The notes beneath the pieces were generated by a model. That model did not search any database and was not told the DNA's origin. It saw only the letters and a program-made list of their open reading frames with translations. 64,000 bases of DNA from Jeotgalibacillus malaysiensis. Its GTDB lineage: Bacteria > Bacillota > Bacilli > Bacillales > Jeotgalibacillaceae. The translations under genes and the position numbers were made by a program. The stretch is taken from the NCBI GenBank assembly GCA_000818095.1, contig CP009416.1, forward strand, positions 2,030,501 to 2,094,500. Reading direction: 5' to 3'. Shown one piece after another: positions 1 to 9,312 of the stretch; position 1 is the stretch's first letter, and each line of letters opens with the position of its first letter.

Positions 1-48
1 TTCAATTGCTTCATTTGTAGTATGAATACTTATTTCTGACCACTTCAT
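1..48 (-). CDS. prmA: ribosomal protein L11 methyltransferase, N-terminal fragment (cut by window edge)
   Basis: Only the first 16 codons are inside the window. They begin MKWSEISIHTTNEAIE, which matches the usual start of Bacillus PrmA, the SAM-dependent enzyme that methylates ribosomal protein L11. The gene directly follows dnaJ on the same strand, which is its normal place in the Bacillales heat-shock operon. The rest of the gene lies outside the window, so the domain structure cannot be checked. Confidence 0.8.
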   Translation of the reverse strand, partial: MKWSEISIHTTNEAIE

Positions 49-73
49 CAGACCAGCTCCATTTCACTTCAGG

Positions 74-98
74 CTGCCGGGGCAGCAGCCCCTGGCAG
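74..98 (-). terminator. GC-rich hairpin between dnaJ and prmA
   Basis: An inverted repeat of CTGCCGGGG and CCCCTGGCAG (one bulged base) lies between the dnaJ stop and the prmA start. No T-run follows it on the minus strand, so it is more likely an RNA processing or stability element, or a weak attenuator, than a true terminator. Confidence 0.35.
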
Positions 99-109
99 TT
101 CATATTTTG

Positions 110-1228
110 TTATTCACCTTTAAACGCGCGCTTAACCTTTTCAAAAAAGTTATCATGCTGCTCATCAGGCACATCACCGCTGATTTCTGCAAATTCACGC
201 AGCAGTGTTTTTTGTCTATCCGTCAGCTTCTTAGGTGTAATTACCTTCACACGGATCTGCTGATCACCCTGACCGTATCCATGAACGTTTTTTACACCCT
301 TGCCTTTCAGACGGAATGTTGTGCCTGATTGTGTACCGGCTGGAAGCTTCCATTTTACTTTTCCATGAACAGTCGGAACTTCAAGTTCGTCACCAAGCGT
401 TGCCTGTACAAATGTAATTGGCATATCAAGGAAAATATCGTCACCGTCACGTTCAAAAATCTCATGTGCTCTGACACGGAAAACGACATACAGATCCCCT
501 GGAGGTCCGCCGTTCACGCCAGGTTCACCCTGACCTGCAACTCTCATCTGCTGTCCGTCATCAACACCAGCTGGAATTTTCACGTGGATCTTCTTGCGTT
601 TCTTCACTTTTCCGTTACCACCACAGGTTGTGCACTTATCTTTTACAAGCTTACCTGAACCTTCACAGTGGTGGCAGACTCTTCGGTTAACGATACGGCC
701 AAATGGTGTCTGCTGCTCTACATTCAGCTGACCGGAACCGTTACAGTAATGACATGTCTCAGGTGTTGTACCTGGTTTCGCACCATCACCGCCGCACGTT
801 TCACATTGTTCTTCTTTCGGAATTTCGATATCTGTTTCTTTTCCGAAAACCGCTTCTTCAAATTGAATGGTCATTGTATATTGAAGGTCATTACCCTGTC
901 TTGGCGCATTCGGGTCACGCCTTCTGCCACCGCCGCCAAAGAATGAGCTGAAGATATCTTCAAATCCGCCGAAGCCATCAAAACCGGCTCCGCCGCCAAA
1001 GCCCTGGTTCGGGTCGGTATGGCCGAACTGATCATAATGTGCACGTTTCTGATCATCACTTAGTACTTCATAAGCTTCTTTTACTTCTTTAAACTTTTCA
1101 CCCGCATCTTCATCTTTATTAATGTCCGGATGATATTTTTTTGAAAGCTTTCTATAAGCTTTTTTGATTTCATCTTTAGAAGCACCTTCTGATAATCCAA
1201 GCACTTCATAGTAATCTCGTTTACTCAT
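110..1228 (-). CDS. dnaJ: chaperone DnaJ (Hsp40)
   Basis: This is the J-protein co-chaperone that stimulates the DnaK ATPase and delivers unfolded clients in the cytoplasm. The 372-residue product has a J domain at about residues 4-66 with the HPD motif at 33-35. A Gly/Phe-rich linker follows at about 70-105, then four CxxCxGxG zinc-binding repeats from about residue 142 to 205, and the C-terminal substrate-binding region. The length is normal for type I DnaJ. The ATG is preceded by GGGGAGTGG. It follows dnaK on the same strand with a hairpin between them, and prmA is next downstream. Confidence 0.97.
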   Translation of the reverse strand: MSKRDYYEVLGLSEGASKDEIKKAYRKLSKKYHPDINKDEDAGEKFKEVKEAYEVLSDDQKRAHYDQFGHTDPNQGFGGGAGFDGFGGFEDIFSSFFGGGGRRRDPNAPRQGNDLQYTMTIQFEEAVFGKETDIEIPKEEQCETCGGDGAKPGTTPETCHYCNGSGQLNVEQQTPFGRIVNRRVCHHCEGSGKLVKDKCTTCGGNGKVKKRKKIHVKIPAGVDDGQQMRVAGQGEPGVNGGPPGDLYVVFRVRAHEIFERDGDDIFLDMPITFVQATLGDELEVPTVHGKVKWKLPAGTQSGTTFRLKGKGVKNVHGYGQGDQQIRVKVITPKKLTDRQKTLLREFAEISGDVPDEQHDNFFEKVKRAFKGE

Positions 1229-1298
1229 ATTTCCACTCCCCGGTCCTTTTGCATAAAGGTTATTTTAGCATTTTTCCTGCTGCCCTTGCAATGGCAAA

Positions 1299-1324
1299 GA
1301 AAAAGCCAAAGTACCGTGACTTTG
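1299..1324 (-). terminator. attenuator-like hairpin between dnaK and dnaJ
   Basis: On the minus strand CAAAGT and ACTTTG form a 6-bp stem with a 6-nt loop, followed by GCTTTTTC. It lies in the 115-bp dnaK-dnaJ gap. Partial termination here would lower dnaJ output relative to dnaK. The stem is short, so this is tentative. Confidence 0.35.
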
Positions 1325-1343
1325 ACTTTTTCCGCTTCTGCTA

Positions 1344-3753
<2,410 letters not shown>

Positions 3754-3842
3754 GATCTTTCACCTCCTTGAAATGCTTTCCCTTTTTATCATTCAATAAA
3801 CGCCCGGATCAGCAATCAATCCTGATGCGCTCAGTAAAATGC

Positions 3843-3865
3843 ACTGCCGGGGAAGATCCCGGGCA
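3843..3865 (-). terminator. hairpin between hrcA and grpE
   Basis: CTGCCGGGG and CCCGGGCAG form a strong imperfect stem with a 5-nt loop just after the hrcA stop. On the minus strand it is followed by TGCATTTTAC rather than a clean T-run. It may be a processing or stability element that separates hrcA from grpE mRNA. Confidence 0.35.
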
Positions 3866-3869
3866 GGCA

Positions 3870-4910
3870 TCATTTTTCGTCTGAATCATAAAAGGTTGAA
3901 AGGGCTTTTGATAAGTCCATACTGATGACATTCAACAGGCTGATCACCCTCGAATACTCCATCCTGGTCGGACCTAAAATAGCGAGAGAACCATTTTGTC
4001 CCCCGATGACCGGGAAGGATGCTGTAATCAGTGAGACATCCTTTAATGCTTCATTATTATTTTCTTTACCGATTCTGATTTGAATACCTGACCCGCTGTT
4101 TTCCTTAATGAGTGGATAGAGATAATCTTCTTTATCAATAATATCCATCAGCATTCTGAACTTATCAATATCATTAAATTCAGGCTGATTCATCATATTC
4201 ATTTTCCCGCCAAAAAACAGCTTATCATGAACCGGAATATTCATAATTTGTGCAAAAGCTTCAATCATCAGATCATAGTTTGCAATATGACGCTTCAGAA
4301 ATAATGCGACTTCTTTATACATCTTGTCATGAAGCTCTGCAAGCGGTGTGCCGGTCAGCTTATCATTCAGGATTCTAACCATGCGCTCGATCTCTTCAGG
4401 GTTTAATCCGGGTGGAATCGTAAATCGTTTGTTTTCCACATGACCGGTGTCTGTCACGATAATGGCAATTGCGCTGTCCTGATTCAACGGAATAATCTGT
4501 ACGCTTTTAACCTTATTATCATGATGGTCAGGCCCCAGCACGATTGACGTATAATTTGTCATTTGTGAAAGTATTTCAGCTGAACGCTGAACAACATTTT
4601 CAATTTCAAGAATTCTGTCTGCAAAGATAGACTGTATCTGAGACATATCTTTTTTCTTTAAAGCCTGTGGTGAAAGCAGATGATCCACATAAAAACGGTA
4701 TCCTTTTTCAGAAGGAATACGCCCTGAGGATGTATGGGTTTTTTCAAGCAGCCCCATTTCCTCGAGGTCATACATTTCATTCCGGATTGTAGCCGAACTG
4801 AAAGGTATCTCGTCTTTTTTGGACAGGCTTCTTGAACCTACCGGCTGGGCAGAGCGAATAAAATCATCAATAATCACTTGAAGAATAAGTAATTGCCGAT
4901 CTGTTAGCAT
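3870..4910 (-). CDS. hrcA: heat-inducible transcription repressor HrcA
   Basis: HrcA represses class I heat-shock genes by binding CIRCE elements, and its folding depends on GroE. The 346-residue product has the N-terminal winged-helix domain (about 1-75, with the conserved [11 protein letters not shown] segment) followed by the GAF-like dimerisation domain and the C-terminal conserved [10 protein letters not shown] segment. The length is as expected. The ATG is preceded by GGGGTGA. It is the first gene of the operon, and a perfect CIRCE lies between its promoter and start codon, so it is autoregulated. Confidence 0.97.
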   Translation of the reverse strand: MLTDRQLLILQVIIDDFIRSAQPVGSRSLSKKDEIPFSSATIRNEMYDLEEMGLLEKTHTSSGRIPSEKGYRFYVDHLLSPQALKKKDMSQIQSIFADRILEIENVVQRSAEILSQMTNYTSIVLGPDHHDNKVKSVQIIPLNQDSAIAIIVTDTGHVENKRFTIPPGLNPEEIERMVRILNDKLTGTPLAELHDKMYKEVALFLKRHIANYDLMIEAFAQIMNIPVHDKLFFGGKMNMMNQPEFNDIDKFRMLMDIIDKEDYLYPLIKENSGSGIQIRIGKENNNEALKDVSLITASFPVIGGQNGSLAILGPTRMEYSRVISLLNVISMDLSKALSTFYDSDEK

Positions 4911-4925
4911 CTTTTATCACCCCTG

Positions 4926-4952
4926 TTAGCACTCACTAATCACGAGTGCTAA
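4926..4952 (-). promoter_or_regulatory. CIRCE operator (HrcA binding site)
   Basis: TTAGCACTC, a 9-nt spacer and GAGTGCTAA form a perfect 9-9-9 CIRCE inverted repeat, 16 bp upstream of the hrcA ATG and just downstream of the -10 element. This is the known HrcA operator, placed to block the start of transcription. Confidence 0.97.
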
Positions 4953-4963
4953 ATCTAATTCTT

Positions 4964-4992
4964 AAGTTATCAAATGATGATTTTACTGTCAA
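4964..4992 (-). promoter_or_regulatory. sigma-A promoter of the hrcA-grpE-dnaK-dnaJ operon
   Basis: On the minus strand a -35 TTGACA (4987-4992) is separated by 17 bp from a -10-like TAACTT (4964-4969). Transcription would start just before CIRCE, the standard arrangement for this operon. Confidence 0.8.
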
Positions 4993-5002
4993 CGACTATG
5001 CA

Positions 5003-6136
5003 TTAATTTAATCCAAGAAAAGATTGAAAAACTTCATTCCCAAGAAATCTGCCTTCACGGGTTAATCTAATGCGGTCATTTTCAATCTCGAGCAGGCCAC
5101 GACCGCTCATTTCCTCCACCGGTGCTTTAAAGATCTCCATCAGTTCTGCATCGAACTTCTGTTTGAAATGAGGAATTGATACTCCTGCTGATTTCCTTAA
5201 ACCGAGAAACATCTCTTCTTCCATTTTTTCATGCAGGGTTACTTCCGCCTGGTGAAAGACAGGCAGCTTGTCTTCTCTTAAAGATTGAATATATTTAGAT
5301 ACCGGTCCAATATTAGAGTACCTGATTCCGTTTACGTAGCCATGTGCGCCTGCACCAAAACCGTAGTAGCTTTCATTTTCCCAATACGTCAGATTATGCA
5401 GACTTTCATGACCAGGTTTTGCAAAGTTGCTGATTTCATATTGATTGAATCCTTTTGCCGCCATTTTATCCATCAGCAGATCGTACATGGCTGCTTCAGC
5501 ATCTTCACCAGGAAGTGGCAGGCGCCCTTTTCTCATCAGATTATAAAAAACCGTCTTGGGTTCTACAATCAGTGAATATCCCGAGTAATGAGGCAGATCA
5601 AGCTCAAGCGCACGGTCAATCGTATCTTCAAAGTCTTCAAGCGTTTGCTCAGGCAGCGCATAGATCAGATCAATACTAATATTAGTAAAACCTTCTTCCT
5701 GCGCTTCTTTCACCGAGCGGTATACATCATCAGCACGGTGATTACGTCCGATTTTTTCAAGAAGGCGGTCGTTGAATGACTGTACACCAAAGCTCAGCCT
5801 GTTAACTCCTGCGCTTTTTAGCACGCTGATTTTATCTTTACTCAAATCTCCGGGATTCGCTTCAAATGTGTATTCTGTTTCACCCGTAATATGAAACGTT
5901 GACTGAATTCCTTCACACAGCTTTTTCAGCTGGGCTGCGCTTAATGCTGTTGGCGTGCCGCCGCCTACAAAAATACTTTTCATCGGCTTGTTGCTTTGAT
6001 GAACGGTCTTCATTTCAAGAATCAGCATTTCAATATACTCATCTACAGGCTGATTTTTCATAAATACTTTATTAAAATCGCAGTAATGGCAAATATGGTG
6101 ACAGAATGGAATGTGTATATATACTGCAGAAGTCAT
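5003..6136 (-). CDS. hemW: radical SAM heme chaperone HemW
   Basis: HemW is a radical SAM-family protein that binds heme and is related to coproporphyrinogen dehydrogenase HemN. The 377-residue product starts MTSAVYIHIPFC. It carries the CxxxCxxC iron-sulfur motif as CHHICHYCDF with Phe, not Cys, two residues after the last Cys, which separates HemW from true HemN. The GGGTPTAL SAM-binding segment and the C-terminal HemN_C-like domain follow. A longer in-frame start at 6235 exists, but it begins inside the duplicated lepA 3' end (attL) and has no ribosome site, so the ATG at 6136 is chosen. Normally this gene follows lepA, but here the prophage separates them. Confidence 0.93.
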   Translation of the reverse strand: MTSAVYIHIPFCHHICHYCDFNKVFMKNQPVDEYIEMLILEMKTVHQSNKPMKSIFVGGGTPTALSAAQLKKLCEGIQSTFHITGETEYTFEANPGDLSKDKISVLKSAGVNRLSFGVQSFNDRLLEKIGRNHRADDVYRSVKEAQEEGFTNISIDLIYALPEQTLEDFEDTIDRALELDLPHYSGYSLIVEPKTVFYNLMRKGRLPLPGEDAEAAMYDLLMDKMAAKGFNQYEISNFAKPGHESLHNLTYWENESYYGFGAGAHGYVNGIRYSNIGPVSKYIQSLREDKLPVFHQAEVTLHEKMEEEMFLGLRKSAGVSIPHFKQKFDAELMEIFKAPVEEMSGRGLLEIENDRIRLTREGRFLGNEVFQSFLGLN

Positions 6137-6218
6137 GTGTTTTTCATTCCTTTTCACATAGAAAAAGGGACGTTTCCTGCTATATGCAGAATCCGCTCCC
6201 CTTTCACATGTATTAAAA

Positions 6219-6263
6219 TTATTTTTCGCCTTCATCCATTTGAAGGACAGCCATAAACGCTTC
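6219..6263 (-). repeat. attL: duplicated 3' end of lepA
   Basis: On the minus strand this stretch encodes [14 protein letters not shown] and a stop, the same peptide as the end of the intact lepA at 45688-45732. The 38-bp segment 6226-6263 matches 45695-45732 with two mismatches, and the 20 bp at 6244-6263 are identical. The differences are synonymous. This marks the left attachment site. The part next to hemW is probably the original host lepA end. Confidence 0.93.
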
Positions 6264-6288
6264 TTATGGTAATGGTGGTACGGAGTGT

Positions 6289-6317
6289 ATCTTAATGTAT
6301 TCTATTGTATTTAGCAA
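6289..6317 (-). promoter_or_regulatory. possible phage-end promoter facing hemW
   Basis: On the minus strand TTGCTA (6312-6317) and TAAGAT (6289-6294) are spaced by 17 bp. They lie inside phage DNA and point out of the prophage across attL into hemW. Each element matches the sigma-A consensus only partly (about 4 of 6). Confidence 0.35.
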
Positions 6318-6404
6318 TTAAGACAGATCAAGTGTGTATCTGTTCATTTAGTATCTTATCATCATTTATTATATTTTTGTTTATCTCATTGTATTTTATT
6401 AAAA

Positions 6405-6426
6405 CGGTGGCACTACGGTGGAAAAC
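6405..6426 (+). repeat. direct repeat near attL, possible integrase arm-type site
   Basis: CGGTGGCACTACGGTGG followed by AAAAC is a close match to CGGTGGCATATCGGTGG followed by CAAAC at 45621-45642, with 4 mismatches in 22 bp and the same orientation. A looser copy with two GGTGG blocks lies near 6632-6646. After excision these would flank attP, as expected for integrase arm sites. Confidence 0.5.
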
Positions 6427-6448
6427 TTATTTAATGGAGGGAAAGAAC

Positions 6449-6628
6449 ATGGAGAAGAATCTTAAAGAAGAGTATCAAGCTACTATAGGTAACCTAAAGC
6501 CGGCAGAAGCGAGGAATTTAATTCATTATCTTGCCGGATATGCCATGGGTATTAATAAAGAAGAAATGGTCATGAAAATGGTTATAAAACATGTGCATGA
6601 GAATAGGGAAAGAAAGTGGTCAATTTAA
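6449..6628 (+). CDS. small hypothetical prophage left-end protein
   Basis: I do not recognise this 59-residue protein. It is helix-rich and charged (starts MEKNLKEEYQATIGNLKPAE) and has no membrane segment or signal peptide. The ATG at 6449 is chosen because GGAGG lies 8 bp upstream; an upstream in-frame reading from 6305 has no ribosome site. It is the only rightward gene at the left end and is followed by a strong hairpin terminator. Its place next to the attachment site fits a lysogeny or excision accessory role, but that is inference. Confidence 0.6.
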   Translation: MEKNLKEEYQATIGNLKPAEARNLIHYLAGYAMGINKEEMVMKMVIKHVHENRERKWSI

Positions 6629-6786
6629 TTTGGTGGAGACGGTGGGAGTCTGTACACATTTAAACTGATGTGATGGTTTTTAATCAAATGTGCTGATATG
6701 ACTGTATTTAGAGTAAGCGCAAAAATGCGAATAAACATATCTGATGATTATTCTGTGACCACGTTGTGACCATAGAACAAAAAATA

Positions 6787-6821
6787 ACCCCCTTATCAAT
6801 TAAGATAGAGGGGTGTTTTTT
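6787..6821. terminator. bidirectional terminator
   Basis: ACCCCCTTATC and GATAGAGGGGT pair with two mismatches around a short loop and are followed by a T-run on the plus strand, with an A-run on the other side. It separates the rightward gene at 6449 from the leftward membrane gene that ends at 6820. Confidence 0.75.
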
Positions 6822-7122
6822 ATGCTTGCTGTCGGTGCTTTAATTTATCTCTTGGATCACTTCTAAATGCTTTTGATTCATAACCACCCATCAACTTCTC
6901 ATAGACATTACCTGCAGCCACAAAGAGAATACCGATAGCAAATGCACTAAAGAAAGTTCCAATAGCAATTGGTACTCTATACGGGTGTGGATCAAGCATG
7001 CCCAAGTCATCTAAAAATACAGACGTCGGGTCCAGCACTTTCAAGTTTGTCCAGATGTAAATTAATGATATGAAACCACTTACTATAAATATGTAACCAA
7101 CCCACCTAAGAATTTTATCCAT
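6820..7122 (-). CDS. small two-helix membrane protein
   Basis: This is an unrecognised protein of about 100 residues with two predicted membrane helices, at roughly residues 4-25 and 50-74, and a basic C-terminal tail ending KLKHRQQA. The second ATG (7122) is preferred because GGGGG lies 6 bp upstream; it directly abuts the first ATG (7128). It sits 54 bp downstream of the yolD-like gene and may be co-transcribed with it from the LexA-type promoter, or from its own promoter. A superinfection-exclusion or stress role is possible but nothing in the sequence proves it. Confidence 0.55.
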   Translation of the reverse strand: MDKILRWVGYIFIVSGFISLIYIWTNLKVLDPTSVFLDDLGMLDPHPYRVPIAIGTFFSAFAIGILFVAAGNVYEKLMGGYESKAFRSDPRDKLKHRQQA

Positions 7123-7176
7123 ATCCATCCCCCTTTTTACTCATTATACCAAAAGATGCCATCACTATGAATATAA

Positions 7177-7515
7177 TTATGCGTGATTTACCCCTACCAC
7201 ATGATCGAAACTGACCTTCGCTTCACCCGAGATACTTTCTATTACTATGTACTTCTTCTGATACTCAATCAGCTTCACCCTTCCAGTAATACTTGATAGC
7301 TGACTTTTCTTGAATATCTTCAGCTCAATCTCCTGCTGAAACTCACAGGCCTCCTGAATCGTTAGAAAGATCATCTCCATCATCTGCTCATCCATGATCG
7401 GTTGCTTTTCCGCATTGTATTCATATTCAAAGAAGTCTCGCAGCTGTCCCACGTGCTCAGGCAGCATCATACTGGTCCACTTGATCGTACCGCGGTCTCT
7501 ATTTTTATCATCCAC
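7177..7515 (-). CDS. YolD-like family protein
   Basis: The 112-residue protein carries the YolD-family signature near its N terminus: DRGTIKWTSMMLPEH, followed by an acidic helical segment and a beta-rich C-terminal half. YolD-like proteins occur next to Y-family polymerases (UvrX/YqjW) on Bacillus phages and chromosomes and are SOS-associated. Here no polymerase gene is present. The start overlaps the end of the upstream WYL-like gene region (adjacent at 7516). Both genes lie behind a promoter that contains a LexA box, so damage induction is expected. Confidence 0.85.
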   Translation of the reverse strand: MDDKNRDRGTIKWTSMMLPEHVGQLRDFFEYEYNAEKQPIMDEQMMEMIFLTIQEACEFQQEIELKIFKKSQLSSITGRVKLIEYQKKYIVIESISGEAKVSFDHVVGVNHA

Positions 7516-7737
7516 TCAGATCACCATCTTTTCACGTTTAATGACAGGAGCAATTGAAAGAACATTATCATACTGGAAAGTACGAACTTCGCCGCGCTTG
7601 AAGCAGAAGGCTGTGAACGAAGTGTCATTAAGATTCCGAATCCGTACTTTTCGCTCAGAGCACTGGCCGGATTTATTCATATAGATCATCTTCACCGTGT
7701 ACCCCTGCTGCTGATACTTCAATAGCTGTTCTCTCAT
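7516..7737 (-). CDS. small WYL-like domain protein, partner of YolD
   Basis: The 73-residue product looks like a single compact beta domain of the kind found in small WYL-like proteins encoded just upstream of yolD in Bacillus and its phages: a VKMIYMNKSGQ strand, then a FTAFCFKRGEVRTFQYDNI-like segment. WYL domains bind ligands or nucleic acid, but the exact function of this short form is not known to me. The ATG has AGGAGG 7 bp upstream. It is the first gene of the two-gene SOS operon with yolD. Confidence 0.65.
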   Translation of the reverse strand: MREQLLKYQQQGYTVKMIYMNKSGQCSERKVRIRNLNDTSFTAFCFKRGEVRTFQYDNVLSIAPVIKREKMVI

Positions 7738-7758
7738 ATCGTTCCCTCCTTGTGTTTG

Positions 7759-7787
7759 ATTATACGAACAAAAGTTCTATTTATCAA
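7759..7787 (-). promoter_or_regulatory. SOS promoter with LexA (DinR) box in the spacer
   Basis: On the minus strand TTGATA (7782-7787), 17 bp and TATAAT (7759-7764) form a near-consensus sigma-A promoter. The spacer contains AGAACTTTTGTTCG (7765-7778), which matches the Bacillus LexA consensus CGAAC-N4-GTTCG except for the first base. Repressor binding there would block RNA polymerase. The YolD operon begins just downstream. Confidence 0.85.
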
Positions 7788-7790
7788 TAT

Positions 7791-7824
7791 AAAAAATCCC
7801 TCAAGCCTAACTACAACTTGAGGG
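7791..7824 (-). terminator. terminator of the accessory membrane-protein operon
   Basis: CCCTCAAG (7798-7805) and CTTGAGGG (7817-7824) form a perfect 8-bp stem with an 11-nt loop. On the minus strand it is followed by ATTTTTTAT. It ends the transcript from the 9192 gene and insulates the SOS promoter beside it. Confidence 0.9.
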
Positions 7825-7838
7825 TAAAATGAATAGTA

Positions 7839-8288
7839 TTAATGTATATCTTCACTATCAGATGCCGATCTCAGATAGAATAGAAAAGTCCAAATTACAT
7901 ACCCTACCGAAAAAATACTAATAACAAAAACAAATAACCAGACATAATAAAAGATTTCTAGTGGTAAATACTCTTCATCTAAATCAAAAAAAAGTCCAAA
8001 AATTGATAGTAAACAGGTAATAAATAATGTACCTATTCCAACTACTAGTGAATTTAGCATTTTGCTATATCCGCCTATTCTTTTTAGTTCCTTTAGAAAT
8101 GGATTTGTTTGTTGAGCAGGCATCAATGTTACTGCTGCCGCTAAAAATCCTATACCTATGGAACCCATTGCAACTGTAGATGAGAGTATGTCTTTAAAAT
8201 TGATTTTTGTATAATCGATGTTGAAATTGTAGAATACACCTACAATTACTGCAGCGATGATAGAAGTTAAGAAGAGAATCTTTTTCAA
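7839..8288 (-). CDS. four-helix membrane protein, accessory operon gene 2
   Basis: The 149-residue protein is almost entirely membrane-embedded. Predicted helices lie at about residues 2-22, 34-57, 78-102 and 111-140, with a short acidic C-terminal tail. The start is TTG with GGGGTGA upstream. It lies 19 bp after the stop of the 294-residue gene and shares its transcript, ending at a strong terminator. I do not recognise a family. The pairing of a soluble sensor-like protein with a small multi-helix membrane protein resembles the layout of membrane-acting phage defence systems such as Kiwa, but no sequence match is claimed. Confidence 0.65.
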   Translation of the reverse strand: MKKILFLTSIIAAVIVGVFYNFNIDYTKINFKDILSSTVAMGSIGIGFLAAAVTLMPAQQTNPFLKELKRIGGYSKMLNSLVVGIGTLFITCLLSIFGLFFDLDEEYLPLEIFYYVWLFVFVISIFSVGYVIWTFLFYLRSASDSEDIH

Positions 8289-8307
8289 TGCATCACCCCA
8301 TAAAAGA

Positions 8308-9192
8308 TTAAATAAAGTCTTTGATTAAATTTTCTTTTTCCCTAAAAATACTTTCCATTACATCAATTATATGAATGTAGGATACTTTATGCCCTGGGTC
8401 GGCGGTTACTTTTTTATGTGCTTGAATTTTGTGTTTTATTAAATCCAATACCTCTCGATCAGCATTGTTGTAACCTTTGACAATTAACCTAGACACTTCA
8501 TCTTCAGATTCGAGTAAACTTTTTACTTTTTGTCTAACCATCTGCTTGTCTAACAAAACATCTTTTTGTTCTCCGATGATAACTTTCATCTTTTCTCCTT
8601 TCATTTTATTTAACATTTTAATATCACCATTTAATTCTCGTTTATTGTCTCTAAATGTCTTAGGATTAGGTTTGGCAATCTGATATTCAATTGTATCTAT
8701 TTGAGGAAGTTTATCTAATTTGCTTAAAGTTTTTTTGTCCACCAATATCTTTAATGTTACATTTTCATCTTTACACATTGAGGATACAAAATTGGTCATA
8801 TTCGTGTGTGCCGCACCACCTCTTGAACGTTGTAAAATAAGAACCCCTGATTTTGGATCATAAAGAAAAACTGTATCGTTGAGCGGACCTTCATCATCAC
8901 CTGTAGCGTACGTCTTACGTCCGCTTTTTCCTATTTGAGCAGTATAACCTTCTTCAGTCACATTGATTCTTTCAATAACACCAATCCAGAGTTTATTGTC
9001 AATTAAATCAGGAAACGCTGAATTACGTTTAACTTGTTTTAATTCACCAATTCTAAGAATATAATCGAACACATTGATTTCAGTTTTAATATTTTTCTTA
9101 AATTCCTCATCTAACTTTAGATCAAAAGTATCTTGTTTATTTTGTCCATAGTAAATTTTAAAGAGATCAAAATTAATTAATTTTGTAGGCAT
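8308..9192 (-). CDS. uncharacterised accessory protein, first gene of a two-gene operon
   Basis: The 294-residue protein starts MPTKLINFDLFKIYYG. It has a beta-rich N-terminal half with segments such as GPLNDTVFLYDPKSGVLILQ and a charged helical C-terminal third. The general look recalls the DUF6731-type family from memory, at low certainty. No catalytic motif is obvious. The gene is AT-rich compared with the phage structural genes. It sits after the endolysin at the end of the late region, has its RBS (GGAGGAG) inside a hairpin, and is followed by a membrane protein. This is a typical lysogenic-conversion position, so a phage-exclusion or defence role is plausible but unproven. Confidence 0.6.
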   Translation of the reverse strand: MPTKLINFDLFKIYYGQNKQDTFDLKLDEEFKKNIKTEINVFDYILRIGELKQVKRNSAFPDLIDNKLWIGVIERINVTEEGYTAQIGKSGRKTYATGDDEGPLNDTVFLYDPKSGVLILQRSRGGAAHTNMTNFVSSMCKDENVTLKILVDKKTLSKLDKLPQIDTIEYQIAKPNPKTFRDNKRELNGDIKMLNKMKGEKMKVIIGEQKDVLLDKQMVRQKVKSLLESEDEVSRLIVKGYNNADREVLDLIKHKIQAHKKVTADPGHKVSYIHIIDVMESIFREKENLIKDFI

Positions 9193-9194
9193 TT

Positions 9195-9245
9195 TTCTCC
9201 TCCATTTGTCATTATTCTACATTATTGTAACAAATGAAGGAGGAA
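9195..9245 (-). promoter_or_regulatory. RBS-sequestering hairpin upstream of the 294-residue gene
   Basis: On the minus strand CCTCCTTCATTTGT and ACAAATGGAGGAG can pair over 13 bp (one G-U) around a loop of about 20 nt. The second arm contains the ribosome binding site for the gene starting at 9192. Long read-through transcripts would fold and hide the RBS; a transcript starting inside the loop would not. Confidence 0.6.
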
Positions 9246-9312
9246 AAAAGAACTATAAATTTTGTTTTTATAAACTGCTCTATTAAACGAATCTATAAAT
9301 GCTACCTTTTGA

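Larger units (their letters stand above)
6137..6448. other. attL junction region without a protein gene
   Basis: This stretch holds the hemW leader (6137-6218), the duplicated lepA end (6219-6263) and about 185 bp of AT-rich phage end DNA. The phage part contains a possible promoter facing hemW and one integrase arm-type direct repeat near 6405. The longer upstream reading of the small gene at 6449 covers part of it but has no ribosome site. Confidence 0.6.

Noticed and set aside
107-951. Plus-strand frames opposite dnaJ
   Set aside because: Shadow frames of dnaJ with no family resemblance and no ribosome sites.
5003-6235. Longer hemW reading starting at 6235
   Set aside because: The extension begins inside the duplicated lepA end, has no ribosome site, and the HemW family starts near MTSAVYIHIPFC.
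6137-6448. tRNA gene as attachment site
   Set aside because: No tRNA-like sequence is present; the repeat is the 3' end of lepA.
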